Source: Larix kaempferi (taxonomy: Eukaryota; Streptophyta; Pinopsida; Pinales; Pinaceae). From it: DNA of 64,000 bases. Of this stretch, positions 46,430 through 57,500 are shown piece by piece. Below the pieces are notes generated by a model. That model was not told the DNA's origin and ran no database searches. It saw only the letters and a list, made by a program, of their open reading frames with translations. The first letter of the stretch is position 1; each line of letters begins with the position of its first letter. Location of the stretch: contig BSBM01000307.1 in the NCBI GenBank assembly GCA_027924585.1, forward strand, positions 12,298,001 through 12,362,000, given 5' to 3'. The translations under genes and the position numbers were made by a program.

Positions 46430-47080
46430 TTCATTTATGGATTGTAGAGTGTGGTGACTAAGGATAAGTACTTAAGGGATGTGTTGGTAGAAGATTGGGT
46501 CCATATGGAACCTAGAAGGGTATCCAATGTCTCAAATTTTTGGAATGGATTAGTCAAGGCTCTGCTAATTATTGTTAATTGATTAGCTTGGAAAATGGGG
46601 AATGGTAACAAGGTCTTGCTAGGAATGGATCCCAAGGTGGGTGGGGCAAATTGTTATAAGTTTTTAGATAATCTCATAGAAAGCTTAAGGGGAGGCAAGT
46701 GCAAGGGGTTCATTACTGATCCCAACGAACATACAATGTTAACATATGAATGGGGTTTGGGGAAAGCAACCAACAACCAAACAGAATGATGCGCTCTATA
46801 TCTAGGAATTGATCGTATGGTGTCTCTTGGGATCCAAAAAGATGTCATTTGGGAGACTCTGTTCTGATAATCTCCCAAGTGTGAAAATAAGAGGATCTAG
46901 AGGACAAGATATCCGGAAAACTGCATAAGCATATCATGGACCTCCTCCAACACATACCAGACTTCAAATTGATGCATATTCGATGAGATAATAATAAAAA
47001 GGCTGACACTCTAGAAAATAACGCCTCGTTGTTGGAAAAAGGAAAGTTAGTGCAAAATGGGGGAAAACAAACATCACATT
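46430..47080 (+). pseudogene. LINE ORF2 relic with internal deletion
   Basis: 46574-46789 reads WKMGNGNKVLLGMDPKVGG, the post-RT motif of plant LINEs, and then passes abruptly into RNase H sequence (FITDPNEHTMLTYEWGLGK, ATNNQTE). The stretch that should lie between (zf-RVT) is missing. The His/Asp block is recognisable near 46976-47010 (MHIR.DNNKKADTLENN). Several stops are present. It belongs to the same lineage as the relic at 150-570. Confidence 0.6.
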
Positions 47081-48244
47081 AGCTCCCTTGTGAATTAAGT
47101 TAGCAACGTTATTAAGCTTAGCAGATCAATCTAACAACTAGCAAGTGTATTCAATGAAATCCACTACCATAAATGGTGGCCACCATCAGTTCGCGCTCCA
47201 AGGAAAGGCTGTAAGGAATCACATGCCTTCACGCATGGGAGGCCCTAATAGAAGCTTCTCCACAAGTCATAAATGGTGGAGAGAGGGTAATATGTCGCTT
47301 CTCCCTATTTTCATGGGTGCATTTGGGACAGAAGCATGTAGAGGTTTAGCGTTTGAATTTTGGAAATTTGTAGAGGGGAATAGCATGCTAGTGGTTACCT
47401 TGTCATTAACATCAAACATTGTGTTTCCCTGCTCTTGTGGAAAGTAGCTTTCTGTCCAAACCATTCGTGGATCACTGGAAATCAACAAGGTCATAGTGCA
47501 AGTTTGCATTTGGTTGAATACAGGAGATATCTTGGTCATTGTTGTTGAGTTGTAGGGAACTTAACAGTGGTTGGGAAGACCTGTTTTTGCTCCAAGCATG
47601 AAAGAGGAATAAATGCCAAGATTCTTGAGTTAATGATTGGCACAAGGGTTGTAAGAGCATACATAAGAGAGATAAAAAACAATTTATCTTAGATGAATTT
47701 ACAGTTGGTTGGCATTATAAACGTTGCTCAACAAATTAATTCACACACTTCAGGATTAGACACTTGATTGAAGGAAGTTGAAGTGCACAACAGAGTTTAT
47801 GGACACCAGGTAGAAACGATGACGAACACATTAGATTGACTTCAAGAACTATTGACAACAAGCCACTCCATGATTACACGGAAAGAAGGAAGCATACATG
47901 TTGAGGATGATTATGTTTTGCAACCCCTTCAAACCATTATGGATGTTGAAAGCTCCATAGAATATGTAGGATGGAGTGTTGTTCGACCAGTTTTGAATAG
48001 AGGCTTTAACAATGGTTAATAACAATTAGATATAAAGTGTTTTTTGCATTTTTGTTGGACCAATATGTAAAATTTCATAGCAGTTCAATAGATATTAGTT
48101 AAAAGAAACATACCATTTTTTATATATGTATTAGAGCAAAATATTGTTCAAGATTGTTTACTGCAAGTTTTTGAAATTTTGTAACATGTTCTACTGACTT
48201 TTTTCAGCTTTTTCTCAATACAAACTTAATCATTTTCGTTAAAA
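47081..48244. other. Unresolved sequence, no gene recognised
   Basis: Scattered open frames (for example 47145-47447, plus) have no recognisable domain. It may be a degraded element between two LINE relics. Confidence 0.3.
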
Positions 48245-49690
48245 AATAAATAGGATGTTCAAGGAATTTGACTCTTTTTGCTCTGGCTCAAGTTGGAACT
48301 CCCTTTGGAAATGGTCATTCTTGGATGAAAGCTGCAGATTTAGTTTTGGACATGGGAACTTTAGCAGAGGAATGGAACTCTTTCGCTCATGGATTGAATC
48401 ATTGTGGGGTGTTTCTATCAATGAGGAGGATACATTGGCGTGGATTTGGAATGTTGTAGATGGTTACGTTACTGCAAAGCTTGCTTGTGAAGCAATTATT
48501 TCTTCATCTTTTGTTATTGACAATAACTGGTGGTATTCTATTTTCTGGAAGTGGAAATGCCTACTCAAGATGAAACTTTTTATTTGGTTATCTTTAGCAA
48601 ATACAATTTTAACTCGAGACAACTATTTAAAGAGAGGTGTCAAGGTCCAAATGTCCCCTTTTTATGTATGCAAAATAGTGAGACAGTTTATCATCTTTTA
48701 GTCCATTGTGTTTTCACTAAATAAGTGTGGAGGGAACTCAAAACAAACCTAAAGTTTCATGGGCAATGGATAACTATGTCATATGAGCACAATTGGAGAA
48801 CTTGGTTAATTTCTTCCCTTGATAACACTTTTAAGGAGTTGCCTTGTTATATTTGCTGGAAAATTTGGTTGCACGAAAATAAGGTTCTATTTCAAGATTT
48901 CAAACCAAATGTTCATGTAGTAGTTATGGAAGTCTTAGGTTCTTTCAAGGAAATTTACGAAGGAGTGGAGTTTCGTAATCAAAGGATAGTTAATCCCCTT
49001 GATATGATCTTAAGTTATTCCTTAGGGTACTTTGATGGAGCATGTCAAGGATCATAAGTTTCTTGTGGAGTTGGAATGTGTCTTTTGATGTCCGAAAGTC
49101 ATATTTTTCGTCTTAAACTGGGAGGTGGTTTAGGAACAAATACTTGAGCTAAGATTATTTATTTGTGAGGTCTTCTACATTTTTCATCTTCAAAAGGTGT
49201 GCTTCACTTACTGGTTCCCATAGACTTTAAAATTATCATAGATTGGGTGAGTGGGAAGGCAAGTCTAAATATTCTCAATTTGGGGTGTTGGCAGAGGAAT
49301 ATTCATTCTTTACATGAAGCTTTTTTATGATATCCAGTTTTCTCATGTCTACTGGGAATTCAATTCTCAAGCTGATATGCTCTTAAAGGAAGCTCTTTCT
49401 CTAGAGGAAGGTTCCCTTGTTTTTGAAGAATCACGACATAATCAGGTAGTTTCCAGAGATTCTCTTTCTGTTTTTTAATTGGTTCTGCTAGACTGTTAGG
49501 AATTAATGATGGTTTATGTAGGAAGATGAAGACAATGTAATGACTTAAGATAGTTTTTTATGTGTGATACATTAGACAATAGTTTTTTTGTTGTTGTCTT
49601 GATTAGCTTATAAAAGGCTCAATTTTGAAAATGTATATTTATGAGAAGATATACTTTATATCTTGATTTATATCAAATAACATATATAAA
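48245..49690 (+). pseudogene. LINE ORF2 C-terminus: zf-RVT and RNase H relic
   Basis: 48255-48701 holds the zinc-binding region (NNWWYSIFWKWKCLLKMKLF, then NYLKRGVKVQ). In other frames the VYHLLVHCVF block and linker WLISSLDNTF..CWKIWLHENKV follow. RNase H starts at LGYFDGACQGS (catalytic Asp, about 49035). The Glu block is damaged (GTNT.AKIIYL, with Glu replaced by Lys), and the last block is only readable across frameshifts near 49355-49395. No clean A-tail was seen, so the 3' limit is approximate. It is clearly non-functional. Confidence 0.7.
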
Positions 49691-49748
49691 CATTTTTTTT
49701 CGAGAAAAAGGTTGTTTAGTCACAAGGATGAACCATTAATCAAAACCA

Positions 49749-51068
49749 TTTTTTTGGTAAAGTTCGTAAATTGTATAAATTCAAAAACCATAGAGAGTTA
49801 CAAAGACATGCCATTGGTGTCCCCATCATGATGAAAGTTCAAGACCAAATACTACTAAGAAAAACACCCCCTGTTGGCTAAAAGAAGTCCAGCCCGTTAT
49901 TAGCCCATGCCTTAAGCTTTTCAACCTAAAAGAATTTAAGTTTGGATTCCCCACAAGTCGGGGGTTATGACCACAAAATTTTGTTTTTAGAATGACAGTG
50001 TTTTCACACAATACCATTTTTTCTTAGACCTCTCTAAGCAAAGGAAACAATTAATCATCATCAGAAATTAAAACATGCGAAGGACTAGCCCTTGAATTTT
50101 CTGGTTTGGCCGCTTGTTGAACAATCTCTGGGCAATGTCGAAACACAAGATGAGTGTCAGCGTGCTTACTGGACTGGGACCGACTGAAAGTCTTCCCTGT
50201 CAGAGCTTGGGCAAGGGCATCTAGATTCGCAATAATTTGAGCTATCTCCATTCGCTGATCCCGTGCCAATGCTCTGAGACCATCCCCCAAAATTGCAATC
50301 CGATCAGACATAGAGGTCCTGCTCAAGCCATCGTTCAAATGTCGTTGAACGCAATCTTATATCACCATACTCATAAGAGATTTAACAGTCCAAAACATAG
50401 TCAAAGTTTCGGTGTGGTGAGTTTCCCGAGTGCGGGTGGACTCTGATTCCTCCGCCAACCCCCCAAAGCTTTAAGCCAATTGACCCACTTCTAGATGTCT
50501 GGTGCCTCTTTGCAACCGCCTCTCCAGGCATTTCACCCTAGCCCTTATCACGGGCGGGAGCTCTTGCTAAAAGAAACCCTGTACCTTCCCCAATTCCTTG
50601 AGAACCCGCGACATGTGTGTTCTCTTGGGGACATTAACAGTTCTCCTGCTAGTTGATTTTGTTTGAACCATGCTACATGCCCCAAGAAGGAGAGCTCCAC
50701 ATTGCATTTCAAGCGTCCCGAGAGTGGATTGATACGCTAATGAACCTCCAGTTTCCTTCCCTTAAATGATAGGTAATCTTTCTCGGATCGCCTCGATAAG
50801 AAGTAGCATGCAACGAAGATATAACTGTTGGGAGCCTTGCGTTGTTTTAGTTATCCTTCCAAAATAATCATAAGAGCCAGCTAGGGTGGCCATGAAGTCT
50901 CGCACGGGAGGAAGTACAGAGGGCAGACCTTAGGATCCTTCACTGTCCTTAAAAACATAATTCGCAGCATGTTTTGGGTTGATGATGAACCGTCCAATTT
51001 TAATGGCACTTGTCACTCATTCCCATTTATTTGTCAATGATGTAATGATGTAAGCACCCACCATGGGG
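49749..51068 (-). mobile_element. Single-ORF retroposon, copy 3 (1.32 kb)
   Basis: Perfect 12-bp target duplication TAATCAAAACCA (49737-49748 and 51069-51080), A-tail as the T run at 49749-49755. 5' end in element sense is CCCCATGGTGGGTGC, matching copy 1. The 3' UTR shares an identical 22-bp block with copy 1 (49951-49972). It carries one ORF (50671-50051). It is independent of copy 1: different strand, different target site. Confidence 0.85.
50051..50671 (-). pseudogene. Retroposon ORF, 207 codons, family unrecognised
   Basis: A single frame of 207 codons including stop, with a few internal stops. The N-terminus is MVQTKSTSRRTVNVPKRTHM, followed by SRVLKELGKVQGFF, LERRLQRGTRHLEVGQLA and TRETHHTETL. 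The last 95 codons (from 50338) are fully open: a helical, possibly coiled-coil stretch (DGLRALARDQRMEIAQIIAN), the ALTGKTFSRS motif, and an acidic end (LISDDD). Length, order and motifs match the ORF at 40047-40670. Function unknown; the basic start and helical core suggest nucleic-acid binding and oligomerisation, which is inference. Confidence 0.6.
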
Positions 51069-51080
51069 TAATCAAAACCA

Positions 51081-51842
51081 ATTTAATTTGACTAAACTAT
51101 AAATATAACATACTAGTTTATCAAAATCTTTTAAAATTTACACCTATTTCCATTTTTTCTTAATAAGTGATCATAAACATCACTATCTTTAAAATTGATT
51201 AATTGCATTAACCTCTTTATTGTAATTATAAATAATTGATACATTAAACTCTTAAATATACTTTGGATAATTATTTTAAATCTCCCTTATGTCCTTTTAC
51301 CAAAATATAATTCCTTTAACTACTATTAAATATGATATACTACAAAAGTATATGGTACAAAATCCCTAAATATCTATCATGTCAACAAGAAAAGAAAGCT
51401 TTTCTTTAAATATTATTAAATAAAACATAAACAAAAGTCCTATACACCTATAAGAAATTTAAAGTTAAACAAAGTTGCCATACTAGCCTACAATAAAGCA
51501 AATGTTCCCAAAATTTCACATCAAAAAACAAGAAAGATAAAGCAAGGACCGTTAAGGCACAAACACAAGCGTGCACAAACTTTTATACGATAACAACTAA
51601 GTGATTGGTGTGATTTAATTTGCATCCAAAGCTATAACATCATTACCTTTACGGGTGGGGCCAACCATCATTAGTAAACTCTCTCTCTCTATATATGATA
51701 GTGGGTCATATTCTAATCGTAACATTTTTTTAACTTTTTGTTTTCAAGATAACAAGGGTGAGTATATGAAATTTGTTACTTTAAAGCATTAAAGAACCTT
51801 ATACAATTAAAGATGGTTACATTTTCATCTTTTATGAATAAC
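51081..51842. other. AT-rich DNA, nothing recognised
   Basis: No ORF or repeat that I can assign. A (CT)n run of about 12 bp lies near 51680. Confidence 0.3.
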
Positions 51843-52495
51843 TTTTTTTTTCCACAAGGAAAAGTGCATTCCATTTATATTAAAAATAGTAGAATGAAAT
51901 ATACAGAGTTCAAGGCTCAAGTGTTCCAACATGTTTGCTAACTCAAAGACCGGATCCCGTCTACAAAAGCCACAAAAAATAAATGCTGGCAAAAAACGAA
52001 GGCCCAACCAATACAAACCGAAAAGTCAAGTCCATAGAACTGAAGCAGTCCATAACATATAGTGATAACCACATAAACCGAGGGAAAATGAAGCTCCCAA
52101 CAGAGTAGCAAGGGTAGGCAGCGCTACCCAAAAAACAACAACGGACCAACCATACCAGCAAAGTATGGATACAGGCAAGCAAGCCAGAAAGACCACCATC
52201 CACAGGAAAAGTTAAAACCCTGCAAGAGAGAAAGAGTAAACCATAGCCAATGTCATGATGCCACCAATCAACCAAATCAGAAAAAAGCCAAGGTAGACTG
52301 ATCGAGTAAATGATTATCACACCACTCCTCCAAAAAAATAGTGCCTTCTGGAACACCACTCCTCCAAAAAAATAATGCTTAGAGAGCATGTCAACCAAAA
52401 AATTATGTTCTCTGAACACATGTACAAAAGAGATTTGCCCACATAAGCAACTTAGTAAACATGATGCCTCAACTTTCAAACAAAGCATTGAGATT
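51843..52495 (-). mobile_element. 5'-truncated LINE tail
   Basis: The A-tail appears as the T run 51843-51851, preceded in element sense by TGCACTTTTCCTTGTGG, the same terminal pattern as other LINEs here. The frame 52488-51961 starts with the end of RNase H: HVFREHNFLVDMLSKH (His/Asp block). Only the last part of the domain and the 3' UTR remain. No convincing target duplication was found. Confidence 0.7.
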
Positions 52496-52698
52496 TTTTG
52501 GAATGAATATAAGGAACATAAAAGTGGACATGTTGTTACTCTCTTTCCCTTTGAATTTAACTAGACCCACTTTTAATATCAAGGAGTTATTATACTTTCA
52601 GCTTATAAAAAATTGTCGATCTTAGAAAATTAAACTATTATTTTATAACAATTCACTACATTTATTCTATTTATTTTAAAAGATTTATTGTTTTTTTT

Positions 52699-52905
52699 TT
52701 AGCGGAAAAATCACCTTCCTGCTATTTCGAAGGCATCAAGGAAATCTAACACGCACGGGAAATCTCAACAAACTTCCTCACATATCGTGGATGGTAGGTC
52801 GAGCAAACCGTTAGTCGGATATCCTAGCCAGAAGATGTCTCAATGAAATCGAACCCGGGTGGATGGAATGAAATCCATCTATCCCCACCAACGGACCATC
52901 GTATC
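52699..52905 (-). mobile_element. SINE, unit 1 of a three-copy cluster
   Basis: In element sense, A box-like TGGTCCGTTGGTGGGGATAG, then a self-complementary GGATTTCATTCCATCC, B box-like GGGTTCGATTTC, and a 3' end CGAAATAGCAGGAAGGTGAT followed by TTTTCCGCT-A(10). The tail is the T run 52690-52700. It is a tRNA-derived SINE of the same family as those at 8365 and 21258. Confidence 0.7.
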
Positions 52906-52911
52906 CTTGAC

Positions 52912-53133
52912 AATTTTTTTTCAGCGGAAAAATCACCTTCTTGCTATTTCGAAGGACTCAAGGAATTTTTCTTGCTATTTCGAAGGACTCAAGGAAATCT
53001 AACAATGCACAGGAAATCTCAACAAACTTCCTCACATATCGTGGATGGTAGGTCGAGCAAACCGTCAGTCGGTAATCCAGGCCAGAAGATGTCTCAACCG
53101 AATTGAACTTAGGTGGATGGAATGAAATCCACC
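52912..53133 (-). mobile_element. SINE, unit 2 (with a 31-bp internal duplication)
   Basis: Very similar to unit 1 (shares CATATCGTGGATGGTAGGTC, with few changes elsewhere). CTTGCTATTTCGAAGGACTC is duplicated with period 31 bp (52940 and 52971). The A-box end is missing, so it is 5'-truncated. Confidence 0.7.
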
Positions 53134-53149
53134 TTGACAAAGTAATAAT

Positions 53150-53302
53150 TTTTCAGCGGAAAAATCACCTTCTTGCTATTCCAAAGGAATCAAGGAAAGC
53201 TAGTCAATACACGGGGGCTCAACAAGAGCATCATGTCATTTACAAGAATTGAACCTAGGTGGGGAGGGTAACAATCATTCCTTCCAACCACCCAATCTAC
53301 TT
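53150..53302 (-). mobile_element. SINE, unit 3 (different subfamily)
   Basis: In element sense, A box-like TAGATTGGGTGGTTGGAAG (rc of 53282-53300), B box-like AGGTTCAATTC, then GACATGATGCTCTTGTTGAG, ending GGTGATTTTTCCGCTGA-A(n). The middle differs from units 1 and 2 but matches the plus copy at 21258, so two subfamilies share one 3' end. Confidence 0.7.
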
Positions 53303-53880
53303 TTAAATTTAATAATGAATAGAATATCCACTCAAAATGTTGAGAAGTTTATCCACTTAAACACAGTTTATATCCAAAATACTCATTATAATTATATTTA
53401 TCTATAAAATTCTTTCATACTCAAACCAAATCTTTCTTGATTTACAAGAATCTCTTTACCATGTAATTCATTAATCCTTTAAACAAAATCTCTTCAAACA
53501 CATTTATTTAACCATTTTGAATGAAAACATAACTGAGAAATCAACAAAGCAAAAAGTGCCACTTGGAATAACTAAATGATTAGTGTGTTTGGCCACTTTG
53601 AGAAGCCTACAGCTCATCATACTAATTAAAAAACCAAGGAATTTCGATCCTAACAACCAAAGAGGATAATGTACGGTTTAAATGAGAAAAATACTTAAAT
53701 AAATAAAAAAATAAAATAATCCACATTATCTCGATAAATAAGATAATTTAATCAAAAGGCCATATGCAATCCTCTTCTCCAAGATTGTCATTTCATTTCA
53801 TTTCGATGAATTTCGCCTTCATTCAATATACCGGATGTCGTAAAACTTCCTCAACAGATAAATAAGGAGCTCTCTAATCA
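53303..53880. other. AT-rich upstream flank of the CRWN gene
   Basis: No ORF or element recognised. The sequence becomes GC-richer from about 53880 toward the gene start. Confidence 0.4.
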
Positions 53881-54246
53881 TAACGCGCCACGTTGAAAAC
53901 AACGAGTCAGCTGTTTTAAAGCAGCCGAGGCGGAAAAGGGAGAGGCTTTGCAGCTCACGGCTCTCGAGGGTTATGTAAAGTCAGGCACAGCACGGGTATT
54001 TTTCAGTTCATTTCACTTCGCTGGAGATCGAACTCTGGACGGTCAATTTCTTCATTGCAGGAGAAAAAAATGGTGGATTCCGCTCGCAACGCAGTAGGTT
54101 CTGTTTGAGATTGCGGGTTCGGTTCTACCGGCTCTGTCCAGGCAGGAAGCAAGAAGGCGAGAAGTTATTTAGGGTTTGCATGTGACCGTGGGGGTTTATC
54201 GTTGTTTGGGGGTACTCAGCGGTGGTTTTTTTCTGGTTAGTATAAG
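53880..54246 (+). promoter_or_regulatory. Putative promoter and 5' leader of the CRWN gene
   Basis: A marked rise in GC content begins at about 53880 (ACGCGCCACGTTG, a possible ACGT-core element at 53889). No clear TATA box at the expected spot. The leader contains a 12-residue upstream ORF (54070-54108) before the main ATG at 54247. The transcription start cannot be placed from the sequence. Confidence 0.4.
54070..54108 (+). other. Upstream ORF in the CRWN leader
   Basis: ATG GTG GAT.. encodes MVDSARNAVGSV then TGA. The start context GAAAAAAATGG has purine at -3 and G at +4, a good plant context. It ends 138 nt before the main ATG and does not overlap it. It could dampen translation, if it lies in the transcript. 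Confidence 0.4.
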
Positions 54247-54564
54247 ATGCTGACCCCCAAGAGGAGGGGCTGGCCCGGATGGTCTCCCAAGACGCCTTCT
54301 CCTACTCATCCTCCGGCCGAAGAGATGGCGGGTTCTAGTCGCGTCGCGACGCCCGCAGGCGCAGCAGGAGGTAGCAGCGGAGGTAGGGCCTTAGTGGAGG
54401 CTCCACCTCGGAATTTGCTGGACATTAATGGCGAGATCGTGGCTACGCGCGGCGAGCCCGAGATCTGGAGGCGCTTCAGGGAGGCCGGATCACTGGACGA
54501 GGAATCCCTCGAGAAAAAAGATCGGGCTGCTTTGGTCTTGCACGTTACCAAACTCGAAGCCGAG
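54247..54564 (+). CDS. CRWN: CRWN exon 1
   Basis: 106 codons from the first ATG in frame. It holds the conserved head ([15 protein letters not shown]), a low-complexity Ala/Gly/Ser segment (residues 28-47, probably disordered), and the conserved pre-rod block [20 protein letters not shown]. It ends KLEAE at a donor GAG|GTCAGT in phase 0. Confidence 0.93.
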
Positions 54565-57500
54565 GTCAGTCTCTTTGTTTTATTTAAACCTTCTTTTGGC
54601 TTCTGCAGTACCCTTACACTTGTTCTGACCTGCTATAAAAATCAAACCCTTTTTATAAAAAGTAAAACCCTGCAATATTTTTACAACCCTCTTTCTGCTT
54701 TTCCTGGAAACTTGTACATGGAAACTTGTACATATAACTAGATATGAAATTTATGTCATTATCGTTATTATTATTGCTACGAGAAAGTCCTCGTGAATTA
54801 AACCCATGACCTGTGAATCTCTGCAATAAACCCTCTTTCATTGTAGGAAACACCTTTACTTTTATCTAACTTGTTCTAAAATTTAAATACAGGGTTTTAT
54901 CTTGTGGAGTCTGCGGGAATTGAAGCCATGACCTGTGAACCTCTATAATGAACCCTGTCTTTCATAGAAATAGACGCCTCTTCGTGTATCTGACATGTTC
55001 TCAAAATTAAAGTTGTTTATTCGATTAGTGTATGTTGGAATTAAACCGGCAACTTCGCGAACTTCTGTATCAATCCCTTTCTTTCCCAGCAAGCTCCTTT
55101 TATCTCTCTAATGCCCTTGTATACACTGACGTAGCTTGCTGTCAGAGTGCTTACATCGACACTTCCTTAATTATATTGAGAACTTTAAAGTCCCAAGAAA
55201 ATGATATTCTGTTGTCCATTTGCCATATTTATGTGAATTTCCTCATCATGCTAGACTCTTCGCATTTTCATGGGATGAAAGGGTTGATGACGTGGGTATC
55301 TTGCTGAACACCCTGGTCTGATGTTTTGGGTAAGGAATCTAGATTCTTCACATTTTCATGGGATGAAAGGGTTGATGACGTGGGTATCTTGCTGAACACC
55401 CTGGTCTGATGTTTTGGGTAAGGAATCATATCCACAAGTAAAAGGTCTTGAGTCCTAGCCACCAATCCGTCTTGCTATATGTTTGAATCTGTGTATGCTC
55501 ACTTGTAATGGCCATGTTCATTTGTAGTCATGGTTTTTTTACTCTCCGAGAAAATTCTTGAGAAAAAATAAATTGAAGTCCCGAGATAATGCTTTTCAAT
55601 GCTATGATGTTAAAGAATCCATGATGCCAAATTGTTTCTTCCTTAAGTGTATCCATGTTTTCTGGTTAGAAACTTAGGCATATTAGGACAACAACAGGTG
55701 GGTTGTATCTATAGGGTTAGATGCTGTCACTTTATATGAAGGTCTGAGCTGTTTTTATATTTCAAACTCTCAAATGGAAGTGAATTTGTCATATGTAAAT
55801 TAAAACTTCATGACAAAGTCTTCATAAATACTGGAATACAGAGTATTCTTTGGTGCCACAAACAATTTACAGTTTTTGACTGTTGTTAGCTAGACATCGA
55901 GTAATCATGCCGGTCTACTTATAGAAGTTCCTGTGATGCTTCAGTGGAAATTATTTAAAAAACTATTCCTGTTATATTATTTTCTAAGCCAAGATAATGC
56001 CTATTTGTAGATGGTTTTAATGTTTTTGGAACTGGTGCGTTTTTCAGTTCACTACATCTTGAGCTAGCTTGTTTTCGATTACTAATTCCCTTAGATGACT
56101 GCTGCCAGTTAGTGTGATTTGGTTGGGAGTAAACACTCGTCCCAAAAATAAAATGGCATCTCCCTATGAGTGCCTTCAAAATTTACATGAAATTAGAGAC
56201 ACAGGTGCTGTCACCATGGGTTTTAGACATTGCTTACAGTATTGATGTTAAGGTATGTGTAAGATTTCAGAATATCTCTCACAGAAAGCAAAGTCAGCTG
56301 AAAGTATATGGAAACAGTCATCTTAAAATTTGTTGTAGCGTGTGTGAAAAGCTTCTTTTGTTGCTAAAGCTCACAAGAATTTATAATTTTATACGAAGCT
56401 GATACTCTAGATGTGCATGAGGAGAAGCTGGTTGGAAGTGTACAAGTGCTAAATGTGTAGTTCTCTTATTCTTCTACATAGTTGTAGAAACAATTCGAGC
56501 CTCCGAGATTTAAAAGAACTGCATTTGACACCAGTCTTTCTTTATTTACAAATTAGCATATTTAACTAATTTTCTGCTGGAGGGAAAATGGACATTTTAA
56601 GAGGTTTTACTTAAGGGTAGGTTTGGACAGTCTTCATAATTTTATTTCCTGGTGTGGGTTGTATGCTGTAACTGGTTGAAATTAGAGCTCTCTAAAACTC
56701 TTACAGCATTCTTTAAATGGCTTTATTTATTTTGGAAATTATGTTGCTGAAATTACTGTTTTTTGCATCTCAACCTGGGTTTAACTTGTTTATTATGATC
56801 CTTACTAATTGTTTTTTCATTGTGCAGCTATATGACTACCAATATAACATGGGGCTTCTTTTAATTGAGCGCAAAGAATGGACATCTAAGTATGAACAAA
56901 TGAGAGTTGCCATAGCTGAAGCTGAAGAAAATTTGAAGAGAGAACAATCTGCACACTTAATTGCCATATCTGAAGCTGAAAAACGGGAAGAAAGTTTGAA
57001 AAAAGCTTTAGGAGTTGAGAAACAATGTGTTATGGATGTAAGGATCCTATTTGCTTGTATCCTGTGGTTTTGTATTGGGATTCTACTTGGTTTAATTATC
57101 ACTTGCACCCTTAATTTGTGAATGTGATAGGAAAATATTTTCTGTAACATGCCTTCTGACTTGTATCATAATTGTCGTGAGCCCTTTTACTATACATCAT
57201 TTGTAGGCTTATAGAATTATAAGATTCAACTTTTGTGGGTTTTAAGCAGTTCAATCCTGTCAAGCCTTTTTGATGGAACATGTCTAAGCAGTGAAATACG
57301 AATAATGGCTTATTTCGTGCATTGTTTGTGAGCTTCTAGAATTATAATATGCATCTTTAGTGGCTGTTTTAGGCAAATCAATCTTCCCTGCCTTTTGTAT
57401 TGCATGCATAAGTTATAAAAGGTTAATGCTTGTTTACCATGTGTCTTATGTGAGCAACGAAATACTGTCTGTTACCAAACTAGCATGTGAAATTAAAACC

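Noticed and set aside
54247-54741. CRWN exon 1 read through to 54741
   Set aside because: The reading past 54564 ([12 protein letters not shown]..) is not family-like, and GAG|GTCAGT is a good donor that joins in phase to exon 2.
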